Of a DNA stretch of 46,175 nt, positions 1 through 9,389 are shown one piece after another. The translations under genes and the position numbers were made by a program. Origin of the DNA: Nemertoderma westbladi (Eukaryota > Xenacoelomorpha > Nemertodermatida > Nemertodermatidae); NCBI GenBank assembly GCA_032718475.1, contig JAUCBJ010004093.1, positions 1-46,175 of the forward strand, written 5' to 3'. Under the pieces are notes generated by a model, which saw only the letters and a program-made list of their open reading frames with translations, searched no databases and was not told the origin of the DNA. How positions within the stretch are numbered: the stretch's first letter is position 1; each line of letters opens with the position of its first letter.

Positions 1-20
1 TATATATTAATATTTTTTTT

Positions 21-104
21 TTAATTAATAATAGTAATTAATATTATTAATTAATTATCAATATTAATAAATTAACTAAATATTTAAGAAATATTGGGAT
101 TGAA
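21..104. repeat. left flanking direct repeat of the Ulp1-RT element
   Basis: This AT-rich stretch recurs almost unchanged at 4481-4571, on the other side of the minus-strand retroelement. The two copies differ by one substitution (t/g at the 'atcaat/atcaag' site) and a small indel near 'tttaag', and both end in 'attgggattgaa'. They therefore bracket the element as an ~85-bp direct repeat. A long target duplication or insertion into a pre-existing tandem repeat would both explain this. Confidence 0.75.
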
Positions 105-318
105 CTCCATTTCTATGTAATTATTTATATTATAAGTCAAATCATATTAGTCTACAGTTACCTAGAAATAATTAAAATAAAATAACAATTGTATCTAGTT
201 TTGTGTCTCTCCAGTTCTCCAAATACAATATCTTCTCATCATCTCAAGAGTCTATCCGTAGGCATCGTGTCGCAGTAGCTTTTCATCACCTTTCGATCGC
301 CGCACCCCTTAAAATCAT

Positions 319-1242
319 TCAGGAAAAAGAGGGGCATAGGTTGGAAGTAAGCCGCGGATCCTCTGCTGGCACGGTGGTATAGGAAAGAGGACTACGGTGA
401 CCTCGAAGGCAAAGCCCAGTTGTACGGAGTAAGCTGAAGGAAAGTCGACATCGCAACCAATGTGCAACCGATGAATATGTGGAATCACGCTTCTCCGCCA
501 GACGACCAGCAAGATGCGTTAAAAATCGGCCACACTCAGGTCCTGCAGCACCACTAGAGGTAAAAACGAGAGGAGTAAATGATGCACGTTCTACATTCAG
601 TACCCTATCATTATATTTCCGTCGCTTCTCAGCCTCTTGGTTCTTTAATAAATTGTCTATGGTGGATGGGAGATAGGTTGCAGCATTGGGATAGAATACC
701 CGTACATCAAAGAATGACTTGGAGTGGCGGCTCCAAAAACCTGTTGCTGACACATCAAGACGAGCTTCATTTCCAGAAACGCCAGAGGAAGGTGTTAATA
801 CCTCGCCAGACAGTGGTAGCAGACTAGGTTCTACACCAACATCCACACAGACTTCCTTAAGCAGATTGGCAATTATATCGCGCGTTTCATTGTGTCTCAA
901 TGCGATAAAACCGCCTTTCTTGCAAATAAGGGCATGGTCAGGGGTAAAGGATGCTGAGCAAACACATGTAGTTGGGAGGCCAGTGATCGGCAAGTTGTAG
1001 CGCATTGCAAGTGCATCTCGAAAGTCCGACTTATTTAGTACAAATCCTTCAGCATCAAGAGGAAGAGCTGTTAGCCAAGAGGAAGTGCCTTTATGAGAGG
1101 CATGGTCTAATGCACGCACCATAAGTGTGTCACTAACCTCCTTAATCTTTAATGCCTTGTTTTTCCAAGATGCTGTTTTGAGTGCACGCACGGTGGCAAT
1201 TACCTCAACCTGACCCTTCCTAATCGACGAGGATAAGCACAT
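319..1242 (-). CDS. CCHC and restriction-like endonuclease C-terminus (frame-shifted)
   Basis: Continuation of the upstream RT polyprotein in a shifted frame; it probably has no start of its own. It contains CVCSASFTPDHALIC, matching the CCHC cluster that precedes RLE domains, followed by RHNETRD. An endonuclease-like core follows: RLDVSATGFW, then SFFDVRV, consistent with PD-(D/E)xK geometry. The same set of motifs appears in the element at 12430-14571 (CEGCGESFSTSHALNC, KQHNEVRE, VRADLLARGVW, SFDIAIV), which supports the reading. In known RLE elements this domain nicks the target to prime reverse transcription. About 20 nt overlap the RT frame. Confidence 0.7.
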   Translation of the reverse strand: MCLSSSIRKGQVEVIATVRALKTASWKNKALKIKEVSDTLMVRALDHASHKGTSSWLTALPLDAEGFVLNKSDFRDALAMRYNLPITGLPTTCVCSASFTPDHALICKKGGFIALRHNETRDIIANLLKEVCVDVGVEPSLLPLSGEVLTPSSGVSGNEARLDVSATGFWSRHSKSFFDVRVFYPNAATYLPSTIDNLLKNQEAEKRRKYNDRVLNVERASFTPLVFTSSGAAGPECGRFLTHLAGRLAEKRDSTYSSVAHWLRCRLSFSLLRTTGLCLRGHRSPLSYTTVPAEDPRLTSNLCPSFS

Positions 1243-4195
1243 GCTGTTGCTCCACTATTGCCTTTTTAAGAGGTTCAGATATTCTCAGTGATGTATTGAA
1301 CTGATCGCTGGCTGATGAGACAGGATTTACCAAACCAAGGCCCCCAAAACGAACTGGCAGATTAATAATATCTCTAAGCCCATCATCACATACAGAGCCA
1401 ATAAGGGCAGGTATAAGCCGATTTCGAATGGAGTCCTCTAGAGGTTGAAATATACTGCTATCTCCACCAAAGCAACGTTGAAAAAAAGTCCACTTTGAGC
1501 TCAGCCCATGGGTGAAAGCAGCATATGCAGCATGTGGTTGTGTCTCAGCCACCTGCGCTAAATTGTCAAGAAGCTTACACCACCCTAGGACCTTGCCCTT
1601 CGCATAAGTGGTGGAGAACTCAGCTGTTCCAATTACACTCCCCAATAGGCGCTGACCCTGGTCAGTAATATGAACATCAATGCCCTCAAAAATTGACTGA
1701 GCTTTCTCAACTAGACCAGGTTTGACTACCAACCATGATTTTTCAGCTTTGGGGTGATATCCAAATCCGGGGCCACGGGAAGAAATGAAATCCCACCATT
1801 TCCTGATATCTAGAAGATTACCTATGCCATTGGAGTCGTCAGCAAACCAGACGGATTTTATTCGAGTGTGGTGATGATAGATAAGTGGATTAATGGATAT
1901 GCCGTACCAGGGGAATGCTAACGGGTCACCTTGGGTTGTTCCTTCATTGGACTCAAGCTCGATGACACCACAGAAAAGGCGTATTTTCCTACGATAAGTG
2001 TTAATGACATATAGGGATATAGCAGGGCAAAGAATTCTGATGTTGTGGAGGGCTACTGATCTGTTCAACATGTTAAAGGCATTCGATGCATCAATCATTA
2101 AAATACCCTCGTTCTCGTCCTGGTTAAACTCTTCAACCAAAGAATGTATTGCTGCTTCTACTCCAGCTGAATGCCCTCCCGCCGTCTGTAGAGGCCCAGC
2201 AGTGTGTTGTACCTCCTCTCTCACAACACTTACTATAATTCTACCTATTAGCCGCTTAAGGACTTCCCCAACACCTATAGGACGAACTCCAGGATTTTTG
2301 TTTAAAGGTATAAGACGAGAGGCTACAAGGGCTTCAATGCTATTAGGGTCAACAGGCTCTGTAGCAAGGCGCTGGGCTACTTTAGCGATAGTTCGGCAGA
2401 GGTCAGTTGACTTTGAGCGAAACTCTTTTGAGCAGAGAATCCTCTTTAAAGATTCTGCATCAAGGCCAGAAGGACCCGAACCCCCTCTTATCCCTAAAGC
2501 AGCTTTGAAAACCATTTCACCTGTAATAGATGAGAAGGTGCTGGGAGGAATTAGTTCAGTAGGACCCCTTAGTGCATAATCAAGTGAGAATCCGGCAGCT
2601 GGTGGATGTTTCGAATATAATTCTTCAACAACGCTGCTGCTGAGATCTAGGAACCCCCCACCTGAATTCTCAAGTAATCTAATCGCTGCACTTATCTTAC
2701 CTTCAAAAACAAGTTTACTAAAAATCCTGGCAGTATCCATAGGTTTTTTAGCAGGATATGATTGTTGAAGCTTTTTTTGAATTGCTAGAGAGTCACGAAG
2801 TAAATCCTCGAATTTTCCACATGCCCACAGCTTTAACCTAGAGGAAAGGACAGTGCAATGTTCTGAAGATGTAGACTTTGAATGGGGTTTTTGTAGAAGA
2901 AGATGGGGCATAATAGAGACAAGTTTGAATGCTACACCCTCTAAAGGAGAGCCTGACTCCCAGCCGGACAGAAGACGGTTAGTTTCCTCAACATAATCTT
3001 TCCCTGCTTTACCTGAAGGCAACTTGAAGCAGTTCTTACGCCAATGTACAACAGTAGAGTATAGTTCATCAACTGAAATAACAAGATCTTCGCCACAAAT
3101 GGGTCCCCAAAAGAAATTAGGGGCATGTGATGGATTATAATCAGGAAGATCAGGTTCAATACCATATACTTTTGAGTCTGCCGAGGGTGATTGCACACTT
3201 ACCTTGGTGGTACTTGGATCTTCTGCTATTGATATAGTATCCCCCACTCTAGATGTAATTACTGGATTTTGAGGTTTAGATATGAAAGGAGTTAAATGGG
3301 AAATTATAAAACCAGATCCTATACAGGATGCACCCTTCACATTCTTATGCTTCCGCAACTTACCACTTTGATTGGCTGCAATCATTTTTTGGCAGGAAGG
3401 GCATAGATTTTTGCCAGTTTGTGCAATAGGAGGCTGGTTAAGAGAACCTTGCTGAGTTGGGGAGGGTTGATGGGTTGGAGGAGAAACTGATTGGGTGGTA
3501 GGTAACTGGGTGTTAGTGGGTTGTGAGGGGACTGAGTCTGCAGCTTTCACTAGAACTGATTTTGATGACACCAAGGAATGAAGATATACACGAAAGGACT
3601 GGATAGAGGTATCGTTAACTGTTTCAATCGACTCCTTATTTAGGATGAGTTGTGCAAACTTACAGACGTAGATACCACATTGATAACCATTGTACTGGAG
3701 CTTAGGGAGTGGAGGAGAAATATGAAAATCACATAGAGGGATACTGAAACGATTAGCCTCATTATATAGCCATAATTTGAATTCACCTATGAGTTTTAAG
3801 TCCAATCCACCAAGTGAGTTGAAATAGCAAATCTCCCATGTAGCGGGTGAAAAGGTAAGCAGTGTCCAATGGTTGTTACAATGGATGGGAAAGAATAAAT
3901 AATCTAATGAAAAGTCACTTAATCTGGTCCATCTTTTTAATGATTCATAACCTCCTTTGCTCCTTAGTATATAAAGAAAGCGAGTGCTGAAAACTCGTAC
4001 TTTCTGTGCATTCTCAATGCACATTACACCAATGACACTTTCTATTATGTTATCTGTTACCCAATTTTGGCCGTCCAAGCTTCCAATATCCCTTTCTGAG
4101 AGTGTAAAACCTTCATAATTGTATGTGTTTACATAATTGGGAGGGACGTCATTCGAGAGTAGCGATTCGGTAAGGTCGATGCAGCTTGAATTCAT
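1220..4195 (-). CDS. Ulp1-like protease / zinc finger / reverse transcriptase polyprotein
   Basis: 991-aa frame starting at an ATG. Residues ~40-185 resemble the C48 (Ulp1/SENP) fold: NHW with His109, YFNSLGG with Asn126 where the family usually has Asp, and NGYQCGIYVC with Cys173 as candidate nucleophile. Residues ~218-262 are a Pro/Thr/Gln/Ser linker. A CPSC...H...C finger lies at 265-291. The RT palm follows, with motif A LMIDASNAFN, motif B TTQGDPLAF and motif C WFADD. A GGLGL-type thumb signature lies near the C end. The frame stops at 1220 while the homologous continuation is in another frame from 1242, so one indel separates RT from endonuclease. Ulp1 domains occur in several transposon classes; a polyprotein-processing or deSUMOylating role is inference. 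Confidence 0.75.
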   Translation of the reverse strand: MNSSCIDLTESLLSNDVPPNYVNTYNYEGFTLSERDIGSLDGQNWVTDNIIESVIGVMCIENAQKVRVFSTRFLYILRSKGGYESLKRWTRLSDFSLDYLFFPIHCNNHWTLLTFSPATWEICYFNSLGGLDLKLIGEFKLWLYNEANRFSIPLCDFHISPPLPKLQYNGYQCGIYVCKFAQLILNKESIETVNDTSIQSFRVYLHSLVSSKSVLVKAADSVPSQPTNTQLPTTQSVSPPTHQPSPTQQGSLNQPPIAQTGKNLCPSCQKMIAANQSGKLRKHKNVKGASCIGSGFIISHLTPFISKPQNPVITSRVGDTISIAEDPSTTKVSVQSPSADSKVYGIEPDLPDYNPSHAPNFFWGPICGEDLVISVDELYSTVVHWRKNCFKLPSGKAGKDYVEETNRLLSGWESGSPLEGVAFKLVSIMPHLLLQKPHSKSTSSEHCTVLSSRLKLWACGKFEDLLRDSLAIQKKLQQSYPAKKPMDTARIFSKLVFEGKISAAIRLLENSGGGFLDLSSSVVEELYSKHPPAAGFSLDYALRGPTELIPPSTFSSITGEMVFKAALGIRGGSGPSGLDAESLKRILCSKEFRSKSTDLCRTIAKVAQRLATEPVDPNSIEALVASRLIPLNKNPGVRPIGVGEVLKRLIGRIIVSVVREEVQHTAGPLQTAGGHSAGVEAAIHSLVEEFNQDENEGILMIDASNAFNMLNRSVALHNIRILCPAISLYVINTYRRKIRLFCGVIELESNEGTTQGDPLAFPWYGISINPLIYHHHTRIKSVWFADDSNGIGNLLDIRKWWDFISSRGPGFGYHPKAEKSWLVVKPGLVEKAQSIFEGIDVHITDQGQRLLGSVIGTAEFSTTYAKGKVLGWCKLLDNLAQVAETQPHAAYAAFTHGLSSKWTFFQRCFGGDSSIFQPLEDSIRNRLIPALIGSVCDDGLRDIINLPVRFGGLGLVNPVSSASDQFNTSLRISEPLKKAIVEQQHVLILVD

Positions 4196-4480
4196 TTTAC
4201 AGGTAGTAGATCAACTAGTTGTTGGGCGAAAGTCCAATAAAACATACATTTGGTGGGCAATATAACATAAATTAACATCATTATACTAGGCCTATATCAT
4301 GTTAAGGTTCCTATTTTTATAAATCTTATTTTTGTAGTAACAATTACGTAATAGCTAGTATATAATAAAAATTCACTCTGAAAATTAACTCTGAAAATTT
4401 ATTCACCCTCTCTTACTCAAAATTCTAGAAAATTAATAATTAAAGAATTAATAATTAATAATTAATAAATAATAATTAAA

Positions 4481-4571
4481 GATTAATAATAGTAATTAAT
4501 ATTATTAATTAATTATCAAGATTAATAAATTAACTAAATATTTAAGATTGGGATTTAATATTGGGATTGAA
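4481..4571. repeat. right flanking direct repeat of the Ulp1-RT element
   Basis: Second copy of the AT-rich sequence at 21-104, same orientation. It lies just beyond the 5' end of the minus-strand element and contains a short internal duplication ('attgggattta / attgggattga') absent from the left copy. Confidence 0.75.
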
Positions 4572-5268
4572 TGATGTATTAAATTAATTAATGAAAATAA
4601 TAAATTGTGTGTATTAGTATTGGTACAATGCTAATTTCGTGCTTTATTTTTATTGTGAAATATAGTAGCCACTGTTAGTTATCAACCCTAATATTATATA
4701 AAAATTAATAGTTAAATAATATTACTAAAATAATAATAAATAATATTATATTATATAATAATGTAATAATTTTATATGTTAGGAATAGATATTGTATTAG
4801 ATATCCCATTTTGTGAGCTATACAAATTTGAGTTTGATCAATGTTTGTGTCATTTCACATCAAATTAGACTTTTTAAATGTATCGATAATGATATCAATG
4901 ATTATAATTACAATGATTATAATTATCTCAGGAAGTTGTGAACCTTTTTGGCTCAAATGTTCCCCCAGCCTTGCTATGGAAGTGGAACTAGGATCTAACA
5001 ATTATAATTATATTTAGCTAAATAAATGTAATAAAACTAATGCTAAATGGCGAATTTAATTAATTAGTTAATATTATTTAATATAAATTTTTCAAATTTT
5101 GTCGAAATTTTTTATTCTAGTTTGAGTTTTTTGTCAGACACTTTCTACGTATTCTGTGAAAAATTTGATCAATTTCATTGAGTAGTTCAAAAGATGATGG
5201 GTCATATGTTTCAAAGGAAATTATAAGGAATTCGTTCGTGACCCTACCCCCTTAAACGTAAACTTTAT
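4572..5268. other. AT-rich spacer, no gene seen
   Basis: Strongly AT-rich with many ATTAAT/ATTATA runs. No open frame, RNA gene or recognisable element end is supported. The end of the stretch (about 5100-5260) is less AT-biased and could be a fragment of another repeat, but I see nothing to name it by. Confidence 0.6.
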
Positions 5269-5388
5269 TGTATAAATTGGGACCAACCTTGAATCAGTAT
5301 TTTAATTTCAACCATTTTAACTGGGTTAGTACCGGCTAGGGGGATCCCCCATCTAAGTCCTTTACTGCCGAAAGCTTCGTATAATCCA
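5269..5388 (-). pseudogene. FReD exon pseudogene fragment, 3' part
   Basis: Aligns by eye to 11385-11501, the C-terminal coding end of the fibrinogen-domain exon. Shared stretches include 'tgtataaat', 'accaacc', 'gaatc-gtatttt', 'atttcaaccat' and 'ataatcca', with scattered substitutions and small gaps. It carries only the exon end. The homology stops exactly where the TTAA element begins at 5393 and resumes after 6698, so the fragment was one piece before that insertion. Confidence 0.75.
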
Positions 5389-5689
5389 TAAAACCTATTA
5401 AACCCGGGGGGGGGGTCAATATGACCCATCCCCGTGGTTTTTTTATTATAATTCTGAAACTAATGCAGTTTGGAATCTGAAATTTTATGACTTTTCATAA
5501 AAATCTATAGTCTTCCTAGTAGTGAAAACCGTTTTCAAAAATATTGGGTAGTTTTCGAATTATAGCACCATTTTGTAACCCTACTTTTGGCACTTTTTTT
5601 GAGACGTTTTTTGAAAATTACATTTCATTAAATATGATTTATAACATCTCTATTTTTTATTTATACCGGTTTTTTGGTGTTAGAAATTG

Positions 5690-6235
5690 GATGAAATTCA
5701 TATAAATTTATTTAGAAATTTCAAATTTGTTTTTTTTCGGCGGGTGTCAAATTTTGGTGCCAGCACCAAATTTTGAAATATGTCAATTTTGTCAATTGAT
5801 TATTTGAAATTTGTATTTGACGCAATTGGGGTTTTTGGGGTTCTGGTTGCGATGGAATATATACGAGTTGCACCAAGCGTATCAAACTTTGGTGCTAGCA
5901 CGAATTTTTGAAAATCCATTCAATATATAAAATTGATTGTGACAATTTATTTCTTGCGTTTTGGAGGTTTATGGCTGTTCTGAATTCAATGGAATATATA
6001 ATTATCGAACTAGACATCTCAAACTTGTATTTTTCGGAAATGGGTGCAAAATGTGGTGCTAGCACACAATTTAGAAAACCATCAAATATATCAATTGATT
6101 GTGTCATCTTGATTCTTGCGTTATACGGGTTTGTGAAGGTCCTAAATCCGATGGGATCAAAAACAGCACTGGACATCGCAAACTTGTACTTTTTGGTGCA
6201 GGGTATGAAATTTGGTGCTAGCACCAAAATTTGCC
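5690..6235. repeat. diverged tandem repeat with palindrome GGTGCTAGCACC
   Basis: Four spaced copies of a palindromic core (GGTGC[C/T]AGCAC, starting at 5756, 5891, 6055 and 6214), about 135-164 bp apart. Each sits in partly similar surroundings ('aaattttgaaa', 'tcaattgatt', 'ttcttgcg', 'gatgg-at-ata', 'atc-caaacttgta'). Open frames on both strands at about 5895-6280 are a by-product of this repeat and are not called as genes. Confidence 0.65.
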
Positions 6236-6604
6236 AAATTACGCCGAAAAATACAAGTAGCAATGATCTGGCATATTAGAAATGTATTCCATTAGAATCA
6301 GCGCCATAGAAAACCTATAAATGTGAGTTTATAGCATCGTATAAGTGAATTAAAAATGTTGTGTTCCAACTGAAAAGTGTTGGTTACTTGTTTTTTCATT
6401 TTTTTCCTACGTAGAGAGGACTAAACAGCCATGTATAGTAATCATATCATTTTTAAATATTTTCCAATGTATTTTGCGCCCCAGAAAACCTGTTTTAAAA
6501 ACAATTAGCCGAAAAATGTAACTTTCAAATTTTGTGAAAAATGTGCACTACTTGTATTTTTGGTGCTGCAATATAACCAACCCAGTACATATGAGGTCAA
6601 TATA

Positions 6605-6655
6605 GGGGGGGGAGGGGGGGGGGGGGGAAGGGGGTCAATATGACCCCCCCCCCCC
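6605..6655. repeat. G-run/C-run hairpin in the TTAA element
   Basis: G runs (8, 14 and 5, separated by A or AA) are followed by TCAATATGA and a 12-base C run. The core GGGGTCA-ATA-TGACCCC is a perfect stem with a 3-nt loop. The same core occurs at 5413-5427 (G run expanded) and in the MITE at 12250-12341 (C run expanded). Confidence 0.85.
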
Positions 6656-6698
6656 GGTATTTGTACAATATTTTATTGCCCGGTACTAATAGGGTTAA

Positions 6699-6770
6699 GG
6701 TTGGATTGATGGCAACCATTGTGTACCACCGACCTCCTTTATACTGCTGAGAGCGCGGGCTAATTTAATT
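6699..6770 (-). pseudogene. FReD exon pseudogene fragment, continuation beyond the TTAA element
   Basis: Starts with 'ggttgga', as the intact exon does right after its TTAA at 11502-11505. It continues with similarity to about 11567, including 'gtaccacc' and 'cctttatactgctga'. Together with 5269-5388 it forms one diverged partial copy interrupted by the 1.3-kb element. Confidence 0.7.
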
Positions 6771-7286
6771 TTATATTTTAAAAATGACATAAAATGGCAT
6801 AGAAAATGTATGGTATTAAATAGTGGTCATTTATTGGCCAACAGGCATGTTGGTGCTGGGTAGATAGGTCAGGTCAGGTCAGGTCAGGTATTCTAGGTCA
6901 TTGTTCAAGAAAACTTGCCACCTCCATGCAGCATAAAGGAGGTGCCACCTGTAGCTGCATAGACCCTCTTACTAGCCAGGGCAAATCTGGTCCTGTAACT
7001 AGGACCCCCTTCGTTCTGGGATAAGGACGCCCTTGGTCCTGGATTAAGGACCCATATACTTGGCTACAGGGGTATATGGCCTGATGGTGATCTACCAATG
7101 GCTGGTCAGGAGTAGAGTGTTTTCATGTCCATTCTGAGTGCACTTCACGCGACCTGCACCTGGCAGCAAGGGTACAGGGCATGTCCCAGCAGATGAGCTG
7201 CACAGCCAATGGTGGGTCATGTGCGCCAGAGTAGATATGGGTGATGGGTCTCATATCTGACTCCACTGCGACACCCACCCTGTGGA

Positions 7287-7628
7287 ATGGCAAACCAGGG
7301 TGTGGTATTTGCCCTGAGCGCTGACTCGGCAAAAAAGCACCCCCCAACCCCCACTATGGATTACATTAGTAATGCGGAGGTCCAGCCGCTAGAGGCCAGT
7401 GGAATTACTGGACACAATCGGCCTCACAGGCGTCAGTTATCTCCTGTCCGGCTGCATGTCTCACCCCCTACTGGAGAGAGAGCGGCAAACAATTATTTGA
7501 GTCCCTTTCCTGATGACCTTTCTGGCCCAAACCCTGGTTCACCAGGGAGGCCAGATTGTGAGGGGAGAGGGATTCTGGAGTTGGAGGCTACTCTCATGTT
7601 CCACCCCGACCAACAAAGCCATTGGTGA
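7287..7628 (+). CDS. short LINE ORF1-like protein, unknown
   Basis: 113-aa ATG-started frame between the leader and the endonuclease. It is Pro/Ser/Arg-rich, with no zinc knuckle, RRM or coiled coil that I can see. Its stop overlaps the ATG that opens the endonuclease frame (ATGGTGA at 7622-7628), a spacing compatible with termination-reinitiation. It could also be leader sequence without function, since only this copy retains it. Confidence 0.4.
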   Translation: MANQGVVFALSADSAKKHPPTPTMDYISNAEVQPLEASGITGHNRPHRRQLSPVRLHVSPPTGERAANNYLSPFPDDLSGPNPGSPGRPDCEGRGILELEATLMFHPDQQSHW

Positions 7629-8396
7629 ATCTCAGGCAAGTCTCTAGACTAGCCTCAGTAAACACCCTAACACTCGGGTCCCCAATGCGACAAGATGAGC
7701 TGACTGCCTTGGCAGATAAGCTTTCTCTTAGCGCAGTGGGTGTTCAAGAGCACCGGATGCAGACTGGACAGACTGATGAGGTTCTGACTAAGGACATCGG
7801 GGGCGGTTGGCGACTTGCCCTCGCGTCAGCAGATGATAGTGGAAATGGTGGTATTGGTCTATTGATGAATCCAACTGCACATGCAGCATTGGACAAAATA
7901 GACCAAATCTCTAACCGCATCATCCGTTGCCACTTCTCATGTTCTGGAAGACTGGCTAAGAATTAAGAACCACCTTTCCTAAGGTGGTTCTGATTGTGTG
8001 CTACTCTACAACTAGTGTTGCCCCTGTAGAGGAGGTGGAAACTTTCTACCACAATCTACAAGCAGCTTCTGATCGAGTGTATCAGCATGCACTCTTAACA
8101 TTCCTGGGAGACTTTAATGCAAGTCTGCATCAATCACCTACATTGCCCTGGGTCTATAGCAATAGTGTTAACCGAAATTCCGTCCATCTTCAGGATTTTA
8201 TCTCTGGAAATGGATTGTTTTCGGCTGGAACCCAGTTCAAGAAGCGAACTGGAAAGCTATGGACTCATAGTGGACCCAGTGGTCACAAGTCCCAGATAGA
8301 CCATATCCTGTTTCGTAGGAAATACAGGAGCTCTATACAAGACTGTAATGCATTTCATTTACACTACGACCCTTCTCCAGTGATCACCGCCTTATT
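7622..8396 (+). pseudogene. LINE apurinic-type endonuclease (frame-shifted)
   Basis: Residues typical of exonuclease-endonuclease-phosphatase domains appear in order. LSAVGVQEHRM carries the Gln-Glu motif, GGIGLLMN follows, then LGDFNASL, then SQIDHILFRRK. The closing SDHRLIV lies in yet another frame at 8379-8396. The frame breaks between 7966 and 7984 and again just before SDH. This enzyme would nick the target DNA to prime reverse transcription. The first break sits on a perfect 11-bp inverted repeat (7966-7976 / 7981-7991). Confidence 0.75.
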
Positions 8397-9347
8397 GTGG
8401 CCAAGGTAAGACTTAGTTTGCGTGCTAGCAGAACAACGAAATCTGCCTTGCCGCAGCATGACTGGTCCTCTCTGTTGCAACAGCCAAGTGTGAGATCCAG
8501 CTTCACACTACAGCTGTGCAACAGGTATGAGGTTCTTGCCTCTGAGGCGGCAGATCACTGTGAGGGCTATACTGCCTTCACAGAGGCAGTTAAGTTAGCA
8601 GCTGCAGAAACAGTTCCTGTATACCCTCGAAACAGGAAACGGCCCCCCTGGACTGACAACAAAATTCAAGAAGTGCCGAAATGACCTCTACAAGGCGCAG
8701 AAAGAATCCCGACTCAAACAGACTACAGCGGCCAAGAATGCAGTTAAGGCTGCATCTAGGTCCCTGAACAGGCAGTAATCTGTTAATTTACAGGAGCTAA
8801 TAAACCAACAGGTTGATGCCATCAATGATGCTGACGACAGCAGGCATTCATCCCAGGCATGGAGATCGATCAACTTGCTTGCTGGTCGAAAAAGCCAACC
8901 AACCACCAAGGTTAAGGCTGAATCACCAGCCAATCGCCTCAATGGTTGGAAGGCCCACTTTGAAAAGCTCCTCAATAATGACAGGGTATTGCCTGATAAC
9001 TTTATAGAAGTAAAAGTGTCTGAGTCTGTACTCCCAGATATTCCCATTGGTGATATCTCCTTTGCAGAATTGAAGGCTGCTGCAAAGAGCATTAAGACCA
9101 ATCGTGCCAGTGGAGTACATGGTGTTCCCCCTGAGGTCTTTAAAATAGCTGAGTGTTTAAAGCTAATCTATCCCATCATAGTATACATACATGTACCGAA
9201 CAACAAGAGTCCCACAAGAAATGAAAACAAATAAGTTGGTGCCAGTTCCCAAGAAGGGCAACCTAACACTCTATGGTTCTTTTCGGGGCATCTCATTGAT
9301 CTCGATTGCTGCAATGCTATACAATATAATTCTATTAAATCGCATCA
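8397..9347 (+). pseudogene. LINE linker and N-terminal RT half (broken)
   Basis: Two frames cover this stretch: 8397-8684, then 8779-9234 with a final shift to about 9190-9347. Recognisable RT-entry motifs are KTNRASG.HGVPPEVFK, VPKKGNLTLYGSFRGISL and the start of a LLNRI helix. From 8782 on it is nearly identical, in reverse, to 10657-11221 of copy B. The motif A/B/C palm is absent because the copy ends at 9347. Confidence 0.75.
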
Positions 9348-9389
9348 CTACTACTACTAGGATTGGCATGCTGCATTGCAGCTACATTT

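Larger units (their letters stand above)
105..4480 (-). mobile_element. RLE-type non-LTR retrotransposon with Ulp1 domain
   Basis: The minus strand encodes, in order, an Ulp1-like cysteine protease, a Pro/Thr/Gln-rich linker with a CxxC...H...C finger, a reverse transcriptase, and a C-terminal CCHC plus restriction-like endonuclease (RLE) region. That RT-CCHC-RLE order is known from site-selective non-LTR retrotransposons such as the R2/R4 group. No LTRs or terminal inverted repeats are seen. Boundaries are inferred from the flanking direct repeats at 21-104 and 4481-4571. The reading frame breaks once, near 1240, so this copy is probably inactive. The clade is not assigned. Confidence 0.75.
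5393..6694. mobile_element. non-autonomous piggyBac-like TTAA element (1.3 kb)
   Basis: Flanked on the right by TTAA (6695-6698) and on the left by TAAA (5389-5392), a one-base variant. The ends are inverted: left reads acctattaaacccggg, and the right, read on the minus strand, ccctattagtaccggg. The related FReD exon has an unoccupied TTAA at the matching place (11502-11505), giving an empty-site comparison. A TTAA duplication and CCY-type ends are the mark of the piggyBac superfamily. No transposase frame is present. The interior holds diverged tandem repeats (5690-6235) and G/C-run hairpins near both ends. Confidence 0.75.
6868..9347 (+). mobile_element. APE-type LINE copy A, truncated in RT
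   Basis: Begins near GGTCA pentamer repeats (6868-6893), then a ~400-bp leader that recurs at 15850-16195. A short frame, an apurinic-type endonuclease and the N-terminal half of the RT follow. Coding is broken by several frameshifts. The copy stops at 9347 inside RT (after the LLNRI region), where the tail of an oppositely oriented copy begins. The clade is uncertain; the C-terminal motifs of copies B and C (DFADD, YLGSWI, LLYGSPCWALT, RFAGHC) are general to RTE/CR1/Jockey-like LINEs. Confidence 0.8.

Noticed and set aside
1998-2579. Plus-strand frame of 193 codons
   Set aside because: Antisense to the RT domain of the Ulp1-RT polyprotein; no recognisable domain.
5756-6235. CRISPR-like spaced repeats
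   Set aside because: Spacing of 135-164 bp, diverged units and a eukaryotic TTAA element context; not a CRISPR array.
5895-6279. Overlapping ~120-codon open frames on both strands
   Set aside because: They follow the diverged tandem repeat inside the TTAA element; no motif, and both strands open equally.
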